From NCBI RefSeq assembly GCF_008362905.1, contig NZ_VFJB01000003.1, positions 69,501 through 133,500 on the forward strand: a stretch of 64,000 bases of DNA. The letters are read 5' to 3'. The DNA comes from Deferribacter autotrophicus (GTDB lineage: Bacteria; Chrysiogenota; Deferribacteres; Deferribacterales; Deferribacteraceae). This document shows positions 55,953 to 64,000 of the stretch, in pieces. The position numbers and the translations under genes were made by a program. Below the pieces are notes generated by a model. That model did no database searches, had not been told where the DNA came from, and saw nothing but the letters and a program-made list of their open reading frames with translations. Numbering within the stretch: position 1 is the stretch's first letter; every line of letters begins with the position of its first letter.

Positions 55953-57182
55953 AAACTTTTTTGGTACTTCAGGTTTTGAGAGATAAAACCCTTGAGCATA
56001 ATCAAATCCCAATTTGTTGATAAGTCTGAGTTTTTCAGCTGAATCTATACCTTCACCAATTATCGCGATATTTCTAAATAGTGAAAGTTCTGTTATAGAC
56101 TTTAAAAGGTATCCTGTAATTGGATTATTTTTGACATTTTCTATTAACTCCTTATCTATTTTTAGAAAATCAATTTGAAGAGATGTAAAAACGTTTAAAT
56201 TTGAATAACCTGATCCAAAGTCGTCTATGGCAAACATTAAATTATATTGTTTTTTTAATTGCCTGAAAGTTTTATTAATTTCATCGAACTTTGCAAGTTC
56301 GGATATTTCTGTTAATTCAATACAAATTTCACTAGTGTTAAGCCCTTTATTTTTATAAGTATCAAGAATTGAAGTAATCATATCAACATATTGGTAAAAA
56401 TATTCAGGGACTATGTTGAAAAAATAGATTCTATGGTCGTTTGTATCAATTTTATATTGGAGTGCTTTATTGATTATTACCTCATCACTTTTCATGTTAA
56501 TTTTAAAATATGTAAAAATATCTATAAGTTGAGATGCGTCATAAATTTTATTGTTATGACAAACTCTTGTTAAAACCTCATAACCAAAAATCTTGTTTGA
56601 ATTTAAATCATAAATCCCCTGAAATGCTGGTACAAGGTGTTTGTCAAAGTTTACATCGTAAATGAAATCGATAAATGTTTTTAGTTTTTCAAATATAGGA
56701 GATTCTGTTTTGTCAAAATAATAAATACCTTCTAATTCCTTTGATTTAATGAATCTTGAAAACATAATTAAATAGTCAATAGCTTCATTTAAATTCTGAA
56801 TATCATTTGGATAGTGAATTACTGCAATTCTATAATAAAGTTTAATCTTTAAATTTTCGCTTAAGAATATGGGTTTATCAAGCTCTTCTTTCAAATATTT
56901 TAATTTCTCTATGCAATTATTTTTGTTACCTTTTAAAAAGAGTATAAAATCATCAGCATAGATGTTTTCAACAAAATCTTCATCTGTAAGGTTAGATAAA
57001 AGACGTTCGGATACTATTTCCAATAGTTTATTAGTAATATTAAATCCATATTTAAATCCCAAAAATGAAAAATTATTTATATCTATGTGGACAATACAAC
57101 ATTCATGTTGTGATAATTTTTTTAAATACCTGCTTCTATTGGTGTGTAACTTACTTTTTATTTTTGGTATTAACGCATGCAT
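55944..57182 (-). CDS. Degenerate GGDEF plus EAL domain protein
   Basis: 412 residues, soluble. N-terminal GGDEF-like domain (IVHIDINNFSFLGFKYGFNI) with the signature replaced by YADDF, so no cyclase activity is expected. The EAL domain (~180-412) keeps key phosphodiesterase residues: FGYEVLTR (EVL for EAL), AIDDFGSGYSNL, FLKIDKELI and GEGIDS. It could break down cyclic di-GMP or act as a receptor. AGGA precedes the ATG. Last gene of the rlmB operon. Confidence 0.85.
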   Translation of the reverse strand: MHALIPKIKSKLHTNRSRYLKKLSQHECCIVHIDINNFSFLGFKYGFNITNKLLEIVSERLLSNLTDEDFVENIYADDFILFLKGNKNNCIEKLKYLKEELDKPIFLSENLKIKLYYRIAVIHYPNDIQNLNEAIDYLIMFSRFIKSKELEGIYYFDKTESPIFEKLKTFIDFIYDVNFDKHLVPAFQGIYDLNSNKIFGYEVLTRVCHNNKIYDASQLIDIFTYFKINMKSDEVIINKALQYKIDTNDHRIYFFNIVPEYFYQYVDMITSILDTYKNKGLNTSEICIELTEISELAKFDEINKTFRQLKKQYNLMFAIDDFGSGYSNLNVFTSLQIDFLKIDKELIENVKNNPITGYLLKSITELSLFRNIAIIGEGIDSAEKLRLINKLGFDYAQGFYLSKPEVPKKFLT

Positions 57183-57185
57183 TAA

Positions 57186-58160
57186 TTATCCTAAGAATTG
57201 ATTAATACTATTGTAATTTATTATTGTAGTATTGTAAACATATTTTAAAAAGCGATCAGGAATGTTATCAATGCCATATATGGCACCTGCTATTGCTCCT
57301 GTAACAGCACCTATGGTATCACTATCACCACCAATATTGATGGCCTTTAGAATAGCTTCTTCAAAGCAACTTGATTCCATATTGATCCAGATGGCTGTCT
57401 GCAACGTAGTAACGCAGTATGGTGTTGTAATGTAAATGGAAGGTTTTTCAAAAATTTGGTTAATGTCTTCAATCAAGTTTATAAATTGTTCCTTTATTTT
57501 GAAAAGGGCATCAGATAAGGAGTGATTGTTGATAATATATTTAAGAAGCAGATTATAGATACTGTTTGTGAATAAGGCTATGGGGTGAGCATGAGTTACA
57601 GATGCAGATTCAGCTGATGCTTCTATTAACTCCTTATCTGTTTTATCTAGATAATAAACGGTAATAATAGATGAGCGCATTAAGGCACCATTACCGTTTG
57701 ATAGTCTATCCTTTGGTGCGACACCTGTTTTTAATGCTGTATAGGTTGTCCTTCCAATTCCTATAGCCTCGCCTGTGGCAGAGTATGTGCCATTATAAAA
57801 CCATTTCAGATAGTGAGTTCGTTCGTTTTCTTTATCAACCTTACCCTTTTCGGATAAAGAAGTGGCAAGGGCAAGTAGCATAGCTGTATCATCGCTCCAT
57901 TCACCTGGATTCAAGTTTAGGTGCCCGCCACCTATGATGTTTTTCTGAAACTCACCTTCAAGTTTGACCGGAGGGTATGGTTTTAGCACACCAAAACTGC
58001 CTTCTTGGGTGATTCCAAGCATATCTCCGATTATATTGCCGGCGATCATACCAGAAATCTTTGATTTTCTTTCCTTTTTAAGCTCTTCAAATACCGTCTG
58101 GGTTTCTCTCTTTTGCATGCAATCAGCTACTTTTTCATAGTTTTCATTTATAAAACACAT
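57186..58160 (-). CDS. ADP-ribosylglycohydrolase family protein
   Basis: ATG at 58160 overlaps the upstream stop (TGATG). The fold signature is clear: KISGMIAGNIIGDMLGIT, GEWSDDTAMLLALATSL (Mg ligands), NGNGALMRSS and NIGGDSDTIGAVTGAIAGAI. 324 residues. Family members such as DraG remove ADP-ribose from Arg side chains; others act on ADP-ribose compounds. The substrate here is unknown. The gene is between a PEP-synthase-like gene and the EAL gene. Confidence 0.92.
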   Translation of the reverse strand: MCFINENYEKVADCMQKRETQTVFEELKKERKSKISGMIAGNIIGDMLGITQEGSFGVLKPYPPVKLEGEFQKNIIGGGHLNLNPGEWSDDTAMLLALATSLSEKGKVDKENERTHYLKWFYNGTYSATGEAIGIGRTTYTALKTGVAPKDRLSNGNGALMRSSIITVYYLDKTDKELIEASAESASVTHAHPIALFTNSIYNLLLKYIINNHSLSDALFKIKEQFINLIEDINQIFEKPSIYITTPYCVTTLQTAIWINMESSCFEEAILKAINIGGDSDTIGAVTGAIAGAIYGIDNIPDRFLKYVYNTTIINYNSINQFLG

Positions 58161-59923
58161 CAATTATTTTTTCCCACAGTCAAAATACCATTTTTAAGCT
58201 GCAGTGCAGAATCGCCAAAAAATAATGGAGCAAACCTCATTCCTGTAATTATTGGAGTATCGGTTAATGCTGCATACTCCATGAGATATGAATAAATGGG
58301 TGCTGATTCCACAATTATACCCTTTGCTTTAGTGGCTTTGAGTAATAGAGGTAATGGAATGGCTTTTGAAAAGATGAAATCTGTGTCAGGTTCGTCATTA
58401 ACGCCTTTTAGATAAGAAACTTTCCCAGAAATTTCCTTTTCAAAGAAAATTAAAGTGGAAAAGGTGGTTGTTTCTTTGATTTTTGAAATCATATTTGTGA
58501 CTATATTGTGGATTTGTGGAATATCTTCTTCATAAATTTCATTTGGAACTATTTGCATGGAATATCTTTCAAACTGCCATATTTTGAAACAGTAATTAAA
58601 CAAATAATTGGCATAAAAATTATCACTATAGATGTCAAAAAATTCTTTGAAATCGAAATTATATGGGGAGATTCCCTTTTTTAGTTTATGATTTTCTACG
58701 AGTTCATCTTTTTTGCTTTCAATGATATTTTTTACCTTATCTAAGACATCATTGGCAAAAAGAATTGTTTTATCCTTTATATCAAGGAGTTCATGAATTT
58801 CTGAGATTGCCTGCATAAGTTTCTTTTTTTTCAAAATTAATGCAATTTTAGGAAAGTACTCTTTTAAAAGTGTATCCAAATCAAATGAGTTTTTTTCATA
58901 TAGCTTAGAAAAATTGATTCTTTCATAGGAAAAATCAAAAAATGGATAGAGATTTTGATTACTGAATAGCAAAGTTGATTCTCTTGAAAGATAAATCACT
59001 TTTAAAATTTTTGAAATATCAGGTTGGATTTTGTAAAGGGTTGCAAAGGCATTGTTGAATCTGAAAAAGAAAATAAAGAAAATAGCAGATAAATTGGCAA
59101 TGGCAGTGAATAAAGTATCAAGAAAATTTTCAAAATTTAGCTCATCGAGGGAGGCCTTTGCATCATTAAAGTAACTTTCAAAGTTTATATCCTTTATCAT
59201 AGAAAGATCATACTCTTTGAATTTTATTTTTTTCAGTTTTAGAAAAAGATGGGGTGCATAATTTAGCAGATAGAAATGGTCATTTCCTTTTAACGTTCTA
59301 AAAATCATGTCAAGATTATTCATATTTATAAAGGGTTTTCCAAATATGTGTTTTATGGAAGGCTCAAAAGTTTTTATATCATTTTCTGCAAAAAGTGGGT
59401 TTATGACATTTTCAAAGATTTTGAAGAGGGAAGCTGAAAAAGGGGATGTAGTTTCGGGTAGCAGATATGAGAAAAAGTTGTTTGAGTAAATAGTGTTTCC
59501 TTTTATAAGTCCATCATGAAAAAGTGAGTATTCTACATGTGTAAGTGGAGGAAATGGTAAAAAATCACGCTTATCAAAATATATCGATGGCTTTGGAATA
59601 CTTTTGCATTGTAATAGATATAAATTTTTATCATCAACTCCTGCATCGATTTCTATGTGTTCTAAATAGTCTCTTTCAAAGGATGTGATAATTTCTGCAA
59701 TCTTTGTGTAAAAAGTTTTTGAAAGAGTGTTTTCCCCTTTTATCTCCTTAACAAAGTTTTTGTAAGTTCCTTTTATCAAGACAGTTTTGAAATTTTTTCC
59801 TTCAACTGTTATGTAGCCAAAATTTCCTTTGTAGCTATTTACAATTTTAAAAGTTTTTTGGATATTTATTGAATCATTAATTTCATGGAATCCGCATTTG
59901 ACAAGTGTCTCTTTCAGATTCAT
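58160..59923 (-). CDS. PEP synthase-like protein without ATP-grasp core or catalytic His
   Basis: 587 residues. The segment at ~85-115 (KIAEIITSFERDYLEHIEID...LYLLQCKSIPKPS) looks like the last strands of the PEP-synthase/PPDK nucleotide domain (normally ...DIEWA...LYILQSRPIT). The C-terminal ~65 residues (FIFSKAIPLPLLLKATKAKG, then TDTPIITGM) fit the swivelling phosphohistidine domain. Where the His motif is expected (GGxxSHxAI) the text is ESAPIYSYLMEYAAL, without His. The helical middle is unrecognised. So this is likely a pseudoenzyme or has a new role. It overlaps rlmB by 4 bp. Confidence 0.55.
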   Translation of the reverse strand: MNLKETLVKCGFHEINDSINIQKTFKIVNSYKGNFGYITVEGKNFKTVLIKGTYKNFVKEIKGENTLSKTFYTKIAEIITSFERDYLEHIEIDAGVDDKNLYLLQCKSIPKPSIYFDKRDFLPFPPLTHVEYSLFHDGLIKGNTIYSNNFFSYLLPETTSPFSASLFKIFENVINPLFAENDIKTFEPSIKHIFGKPFINMNNLDMIFRTLKGNDHFYLLNYAPHLFLKLKKIKFKEYDLSMIKDINFESYFNDAKASLDELNFENFLDTLFTAIANLSAIFFIFFFRFNNAFATLYKIQPDISKILKVIYLSRESTLLFSNQNLYPFFDFSYERINFSKLYEKNSFDLDTLLKEYFPKIALILKKKKLMQAISEIHELLDIKDKTILFANDVLDKVKNIIESKKDELVENHKLKKGISPYNFDFKEFFDIYSDNFYANYLFNYCFKIWQFERYSMQIVPNEIYEEDIPQIHNIVTNMISKIKETTTFSTLIFFEKEISGKVSYLKGVNDEPDTDFIFSKAIPLPLLLKATKAKGIIVESAPIYSYLMEYAALTDTPIITGMRFAPLFFGDSALQLKNGILTVGKNN

Positions 59924-60600
59924 TGTTTCCCCTTGAAAAAGTGATAAAAGACAATGGCTGATGACTGAGAGACATTGAGTGAGTCGATTTTACCGTCCAT
60001 CTCAATTTTAAATGTGGTGTGCGCACGTTTTAAGACATTGGGTCTGATCCCTTTTTCTTCCGAGCCTAAAATGATGCAATTTCGCTCAGTGGTATAAATT
60101 TCTGAGAGTGTTTTTTTGCCATCCACATCAGCAGCTGAAATAAAAAATCCCACCTCAAGCAATCTATCAAGGGTTCTTGCAATATTAGTAACCTGGACGA
60201 TTCTGGAATAGATAAGACTGCCTGCACTTGCTTTAAAAACGGCTGCAGTGACAGGGCATTGATTATTTTTTGCCACAATAAAATAGGTTATACCGAAGCA
60301 ATGGCCTGCTCTTATGATAGCACCGAAATTTTGTGGATCCTGAATCTGATCAAGGACAGCTATATTTTTTTCTAGAATCAAGTCATCATATACTTCATCA
60401 AAATCGTAATATCTAAAAGAGATTTCTGCTGCCACAGATTGGGCAGATTTAGGGAATTTTTTATCAAAAATTGCTGCGGGTAAAATTTCGTAAGGGATAT
60501 TTTCATCAAATTTTAAACAAATTTCGTCTCTGAAAATAAGCTTTTTTACTTTTTTGATTTTCAAAGCTTCTTTTACAGGGTTTTTACCATAAATTATCAT
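59920..60600 (-). CDS. rlmB: RlmB/TrmH-type rRNA 2'-O-methyltransferase (SpoU family)
   Basis: SPOUT methyltransferase. Motif 1 AVLDQIQDPQNFGAIIRAGH, motif 2 IILGSEEKGIRPNVL, motif 3 IEMDGKIDSLNVSQSSAIVFY. The N-terminal MIIYGKNPVKEAL substrate-binding domain matches RlmB, which methylates G2251 of 23S rRNA. ATG at 60600 chosen over a TTG nine bases up. First gene of the four-gene operon. Confidence 0.93.
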   Translation of the reverse strand: MIIYGKNPVKEALKIKKVKKLIFRDEICLKFDENIPYEILPAAIFDKKFPKSAQSVAAEISFRYYDFDEVYDDLILEKNIAVLDQIQDPQNFGAIIRAGHCFGITYFIVAKNNQCPVTAAVFKASAGSLIYSRIVQVTNIARTLDRLLEVGFFISAADVDGKKTLSEIYTTERNCIILGSEEKGIRPNVLKRAHTTFKIEMDGKIDSLNVSQSSAIVFYHFFKGKQ

Positions 60601-60774
60601 AGTGTCCAATAACTCCTTTCACGCAAAACTCAGGAGGCTTTGCCCCCTACCCTTCAATGGTAAAACGGTTTCAATTTCCTTGCAACAAAAAAGCAAGTTT
60701 TATTTAACCTTTACTCAAAGTTTCATAAAGTTTGACAAAAAAAGCAATTTGTTTATTGATTTTTTGAAATTATT

Positions 60775-60795
60775 GTTAGCATTTAAAATGCTAAC
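60775..60795 (-). terminator. 21-bp palindrome after the membrane-protein gene, weak terminator candidate
   Basis: GTTAGCATTT pairs with AAATGCTAAC, directly after the stop at 60796. It is followed on the minus strand only by mixed A/T, so termination is uncertain. Confidence 0.4.
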
Positions 60796-61332
60796 TCATA
60801 TTACAGGCTCCATTTTGTTTTTGTAATGCATAATAGAAATAAAGAAGAACAAAATTATTAAAGAAATTTTAATTTGTATATTTTGTGAAAAAATGATTAT
60901 TAACCAAAACAGGTTGTTTAACAATATCTTGAACGGTTGAAAATTTGATAGCTTCCATTTGAAGATAAATAATAGCAACAGAAAGGTGAAAAATGATAAA
61001 AGAATTATAGGGAACAGATTATCAAATAGGTAAAAGGAAAAATATAAGGAAAGAGTAAACAAAGGCAAAAATAGCAGTAAAAACAAAATGAAAAAGAATT
61101 TTCCTACCTTTTTAAAGAAGAGAGAAAAAGGGTTTATTTTAAAAGGGTAAGAAAAGATATACGCCTTTGCAAGTCCTATCAAAATTAGCATAGTGGCAAA
61201 TAGTGAAAAATTTAGCTTTTTTTCAGAGAGCAAGACGAAAGGGACCCATATAGGAATGTAAGCAAACAGAAAATTTAGTGTAAAAAAAGGGTTTAATATG
61301 GCAAATTTCAAAATCGTTATGCTATGATTCAT
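60796..61332 (-). CDS. Small integral membrane protein, 178 aa, unknown
   Basis: Not recognised. Very hydrophobic with about five predicted membrane segments (LNFLFAYIPIWVPFVLL, LFATMLILIGLAKAYIF, FFILFLLLFLPLFTLSLYF, IILLSFFTFLLLLFIFKW, LIIIFSQNIQ...LIILFFFISI). Phe, Leu and Ile make up most of the sequence. The start lies within the last 11 bases of mutS, so they are probably translated together. The gap 60601-60774 behind it shows nothing but the rlmB leader. Confidence 0.6.
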   Translation of the reverse strand: MNHSITILKFAILNPFFTLNFLFAYIPIWVPFVLLSEKKLNFSLFATMLILIGLAKAYIFSYPFKINPFSLFFKKVGKFFFILFLLLFLPLFTLSLYFSFYLFDNLFPIILLSFFTFLLLLFIFKWKLSNFQPFKILLNNLFWLIIIFSQNIQIKISLIILFFFISIMHYKNKMEPVI

Positions 61333-63877
61333 CGAGCATCTCTTTCAGCTTATTCAAAATATTTAATGCTTCAAGGGGTGTGATACTATTTATATCTATT
61401 TTTCTTAATTCTTCAATGACAGGACTCTCTTCAAAAATAAGTATCGGTTCTTTTATAATAATTTCTTCCCTTTTTGCAATTTTGGGTAATCCGTCTATGC
61501 TGAATTCATTTTTTTCAAGTTGTTTTAATATTTCATTGCTGCGATTTACCACTTCTTCCGGCAGTCCTGCAAGTTTGGCCACATGAATACCATAACTTCT
61601 ATCTGCAGAGCCTGGAATTATTTTTCTTAAGAATATTATTTCATCTTTCCACTCTTTTACGTCAATTGTGTAGTTTTTTACACCATCGGTGGTGAGAGCA
61701 ATATCGGTCAATTCGTGATAATGGGTGGCAAAAAGAGTTTTGGCTTTCAAATTTTTTGCGATGTATTCAGCCACTGCCCATGCTATGGAAAGTCCGTCAA
61801 AGGTAGATGTGCCTCGACCGATTTCATCAAGTATTATGAGCGAGTTTGAAGAGGCATTTCCCAATATATTTGCCGTTTCCACCATTTCCACCATAAATGT
61901 GGATTCCCCTTTGGCGAGATTGTCACTTGCGCCTATCCTTGTAAAGATTCTATCCACAAGTCCTATTTTTGCTTCTTTTGCCGGTATAAAACTCCCCATA
62001 TGTGCCATAATGGTGATAAGAGCCGTCATACGTAGATACGTACTTTTACCTGCCATATTTGGACCTGTGATTATCAAAAGCCTATTTTTATCAGTATTTA
62101 GAAAGATATCGTTTGGAACAAAAGGCTCATCTGTTCTTTGCTCTATCACCGGATGACGACCTTCTATAATCTTTAATTCGTCCGTTTCATCAACAACCGG
62201 GCGCACATAATTGTATTTTACGGCTGAATGAGCAAGGGAAAGGAGCATGTCAAGGTTTGCAATTAAAGAAGCTTGATTTCTCAGTCTTGCCACATTTTGT
62301 TCTACTGTTTCTCTGATTTTTAAAAATTGTTCGTACTCCAGTTCATTTAATCTTGTGTCTGCTTCCATAATTTTTATTTCAAGCTCCTTTAATTCGTCGG
62401 TGATGAAACGCTCCGCATTTACAAGAGTCTGTTTTCTAATAAAATATGGAGGCACTTTTGAAAGGTGTGATTTGGAGACTTCTATGTAGTAGCCAAAAAC
62501 CTTATTATATTTTACCTTAAGATTGGTTATACCTGTTTTTTCTCTTTCTTTTTGCTCAAGTTTTGCAAGTAAAATGGTGCTGTTCTCTTTGATTTCGCGA
62601 AATTCATCTATGAGGTTGTTAAATCCTTTTTTTATTAATCCACCGCTTGTAATGAGAAAGGGGGGATCATCCACAATACTTTTATCTATAAGATTGAAAA
62701 TATCCTCCAGAGTATCAAATTGCTCGCCAAAATCTTTTAGAACAGGATGATTTGAAGAGAGCAAAGCCTCTTTTAAGGCGGGTAAAATTTCTATGGAATT
62801 TTTTATCCAGATGAGATCTCTAGCATTGGATCTTTTTGCCGTTAGTCTTGATGCAATGCGCTCAAGGTCATAAACTTTTGATAATAACTCCTGCAGTTTT
62901 GACTTTAATTCTTGGTTGAATATAAATGCTTCTATTATATCCTGTCGCCATCTAATCAGTTGAAGATTTTTTGAGGGGCGTAATATGGATAATTTCAGTA
63001 AACGTTCCCCCATGGCTGTTTTGCAGAAGTTTAACAGCTCAAAAAGGGTATTTTTTACAGAGCCATCTCTTTGATTTTTTACAAGCTCAAGTGTATTTAC
63101 TGCTACAGAATCAAGATAAAGTTCATCTTCTACTGTGAGTAAAACAGGTGGTTTTATGGTTACATCAAGAAGAAGTTCATCAAAATATTTGATCGCAAAA
63201 TAGATGGGTATAGCAAATTTTATGTTATCTAATCCGAGGGATGTTAAACTTCCTACTTTGAAGTGATCGCATAAGGTAGATTCAACTGTTTTTTCAAATA
63301 CAGAATAGTTGACTTTTTGCGAGTTAATTTTTGAATTATTTAAAAGTTCGTTGCCTATAATCTCTTTTGGAGACCACTTTTCTATAAGATTTTCCAGGTT
63401 ATTACCGAAAGTTATAAACAGATCACCGGTAGATGTATCTACAAGGGCAACATAGTAGTTATCTTTATCCTTATAAAAGGATAAAAGAAAATTGTAGTCG
63501 GCACTTTTTATTGATTCTTCTTCTATGACAGTGGCAGGGGTTACTACTCTGATGACACCTCGTTTTACAATCCCTTTTGCTGTTGCGGGATCTTCAAGCT
63601 GCTCACAAATGGCTACCTTTTTCCCTGCACTAATCAGTTTGTCGAGATAACTTTGATATGAGTGATATGGGATACCGCACATGGGAATGGGATTTTCATC
63701 ATTTTTGTTTCTGGATGTGAGGGCAATTCCAAGGATTTTTGATGCCTCTATGGCATCATCCTCAAACATTTCATAAAAGTCCCCCATCCTGAAAAACAGT
63801 ATGCAATCTGGATACTGTTCCTTTATCTCGTAGTATTGTTTCATCATTGGGGTAAGTTTTACGTTTTTTTTACTCAT
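61322..63877 (-). CDS. mutS: MutS, mismatch recognition ATPase
   Basis: 851 residues, full length. The N-terminal mismatch-binding motif is present (FFRMGDFYEMFEDDA; Phe-x-Glu as FYEMF). Walker A ITGPNMAGKSTYLRM, Walker B LIILDEIGRGTSTFDG, and H-motif ATHYHEL. The C-terminal dimerisation tail is present. No mutL is in the window. The leader 63878-64000 shows only AGGAG some 20 bases before the ATG. Confidence 0.98.
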   Translation of the reverse strand: MSKKNVKLTPMMKQYYEIKEQYPDCILFFRMGDFYEMFEDDAIEASKILGIALTSRNKNDENPIPMCGIPYHSYQSYLDKLISAGKKVAICEQLEDPATAKGIVKRGVIRVVTPATVIEEESIKSADYNFLLSFYKDKDNYYVALVDTSTGDLFITFGNNLENLIEKWSPKEIIGNELLNNSKINSQKVNYSVFEKTVESTLCDHFKVGSLTSLGLDNIKFAIPIYFAIKYFDELLLDVTIKPPVLLTVEDELYLDSVAVNTLELVKNQRDGSVKNTLFELLNFCKTAMGERLLKLSILRPSKNLQLIRWRQDIIEAFIFNQELKSKLQELLSKVYDLERIASRLTAKRSNARDLIWIKNSIEILPALKEALLSSNHPVLKDFGEQFDTLEDIFNLIDKSIVDDPPFLITSGGLIKKGFNNLIDEFREIKENSTILLAKLEQKEREKTGITNLKVKYNKVFGYYIEVSKSHLSKVPPYFIRKQTLVNAERFITDELKELEIKIMEADTRLNELEYEQFLKIRETVEQNVARLRNQASLIANLDMLLSLAHSAVKYNYVRPVVDETDELKIIEGRHPVIEQRTDEPFVPNDIFLNTDKNRLLIITGPNMAGKSTYLRMTALITIMAHMGSFIPAKEAKIGLVDRIFTRIGASDNLAKGESTFMVEMVETANILGNASSNSLIILDEIGRGTSTFDGLSIAWAVAEYIAKNLKAKTLFATHYHELTDIALTTDGVKNYTIDVKEWKDEIIFLRKIIPGSADRSYGIHVAKLAGLPEEVVNRSNEILKQLEKNEFSIDGLPKIAKREEIIIKEPILIFEESPVIEELRKIDINSITPLEALNILNKLKEMLDES

Positions 63878-64000
63878 TGTTGTTGCTATTTGTACACTCC
63901 TTTCTTTGTAAGATGGTTTAAATTAACTGGCTTTTTATGAAAAATTCCTTTCTAAACAATAAGTTGGGGGTTACACCCTTGATCTCCACAAAGCATATTC

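Overview
The window is AT-rich bacterial chromosome around the replication origin. dnaA, dnaN, recF, gyrB, gyrA, folD, mnmE, mnmG and rsmG lie together, with two perfect parS sites. The organism looks Gram-negative: TamA/TamB outer-membrane assembly proteins, lipoproteins and a beta-barrel protein are present. It probably makes menaquinone by the futalosine route (mqnC) and leans anaerobic (a glycyl-radical enzyme with its activase, a tungstate/molybdate transporter, a peroxiredoxin and a ferritin-like protein). Gene content and protein character suggest a thermophilic anaerobe of the Deferribacter/Calditerrivibrio group, but that is inference; no rRNA is present to settle it.

Region 1, 1-12120: accessory DNA. 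After the tail of a DUF302 gene and an unrecognised small gene, a stretch of about 10.9 kb is bounded by a 21-bp direct repeat of the 3' end of tRNA-Met (1037-1057 and 11932-11952), the mark of a tRNA-targeted genomic island. It holds a broken IS256-type transposase, an IS21-like end with a short helix-turn-helix gene, a seven-repeat CRISPR array without cas genes, a lipoprotein/outer-membrane cluster, a SNF2-type helicase gene split by a one-base frameshift at a homopolymer, a fragment of a repeated hairpin element, a Fic protein and several strong hairpins. Two tRNA genes (Met, fMet) close it.

Region 2, 12183-19600: a GntR-type regulator with a perfect 26-bp palindrome in front, a glycyl-radical activase and a trans-4-hydroxyproline-dehydratase-like enzyme form one operon. 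Next come a heme-binding membrane protein, a mini ferritin-like protein and a 2-Cys peroxiredoxin. Then follows an IS110-family element inside a longer inverted-repeat element. The leader of the IS110 transposase gene can fold as a bridge-RNA-like molecule, and short segments of it match both ends of the insertion.

Region 3, 19698-34372: one long minus-strand run of mostly overlapping genes: MBL-fold hydrolase, mqnC, histidine kinase, fapA-like, uvrA, amiC, tamB, tamA.

Region 4, 34693-50921: the origin cluster, all on the minus strand, with the likely oriC between dnaA and dnaN. dnaA overlaps the end of an upstream threonine ammonia-lyase gene.

Region 5, 50958-63877: an unusual SDR protein, a tungstate/molybdate ABC transporter operon with a fused regulator, and a minus-strand operon of rlmB, a PEP-synthase-like pseudoenzyme, an ADP-ribosylglycohydrolase and a GGDEF/EAL protein; then mutS with a small membrane protein. 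Intergenic gaps in this part, and one inside the CRISPR array, hold odd arrays of short GTTCAA-type words.
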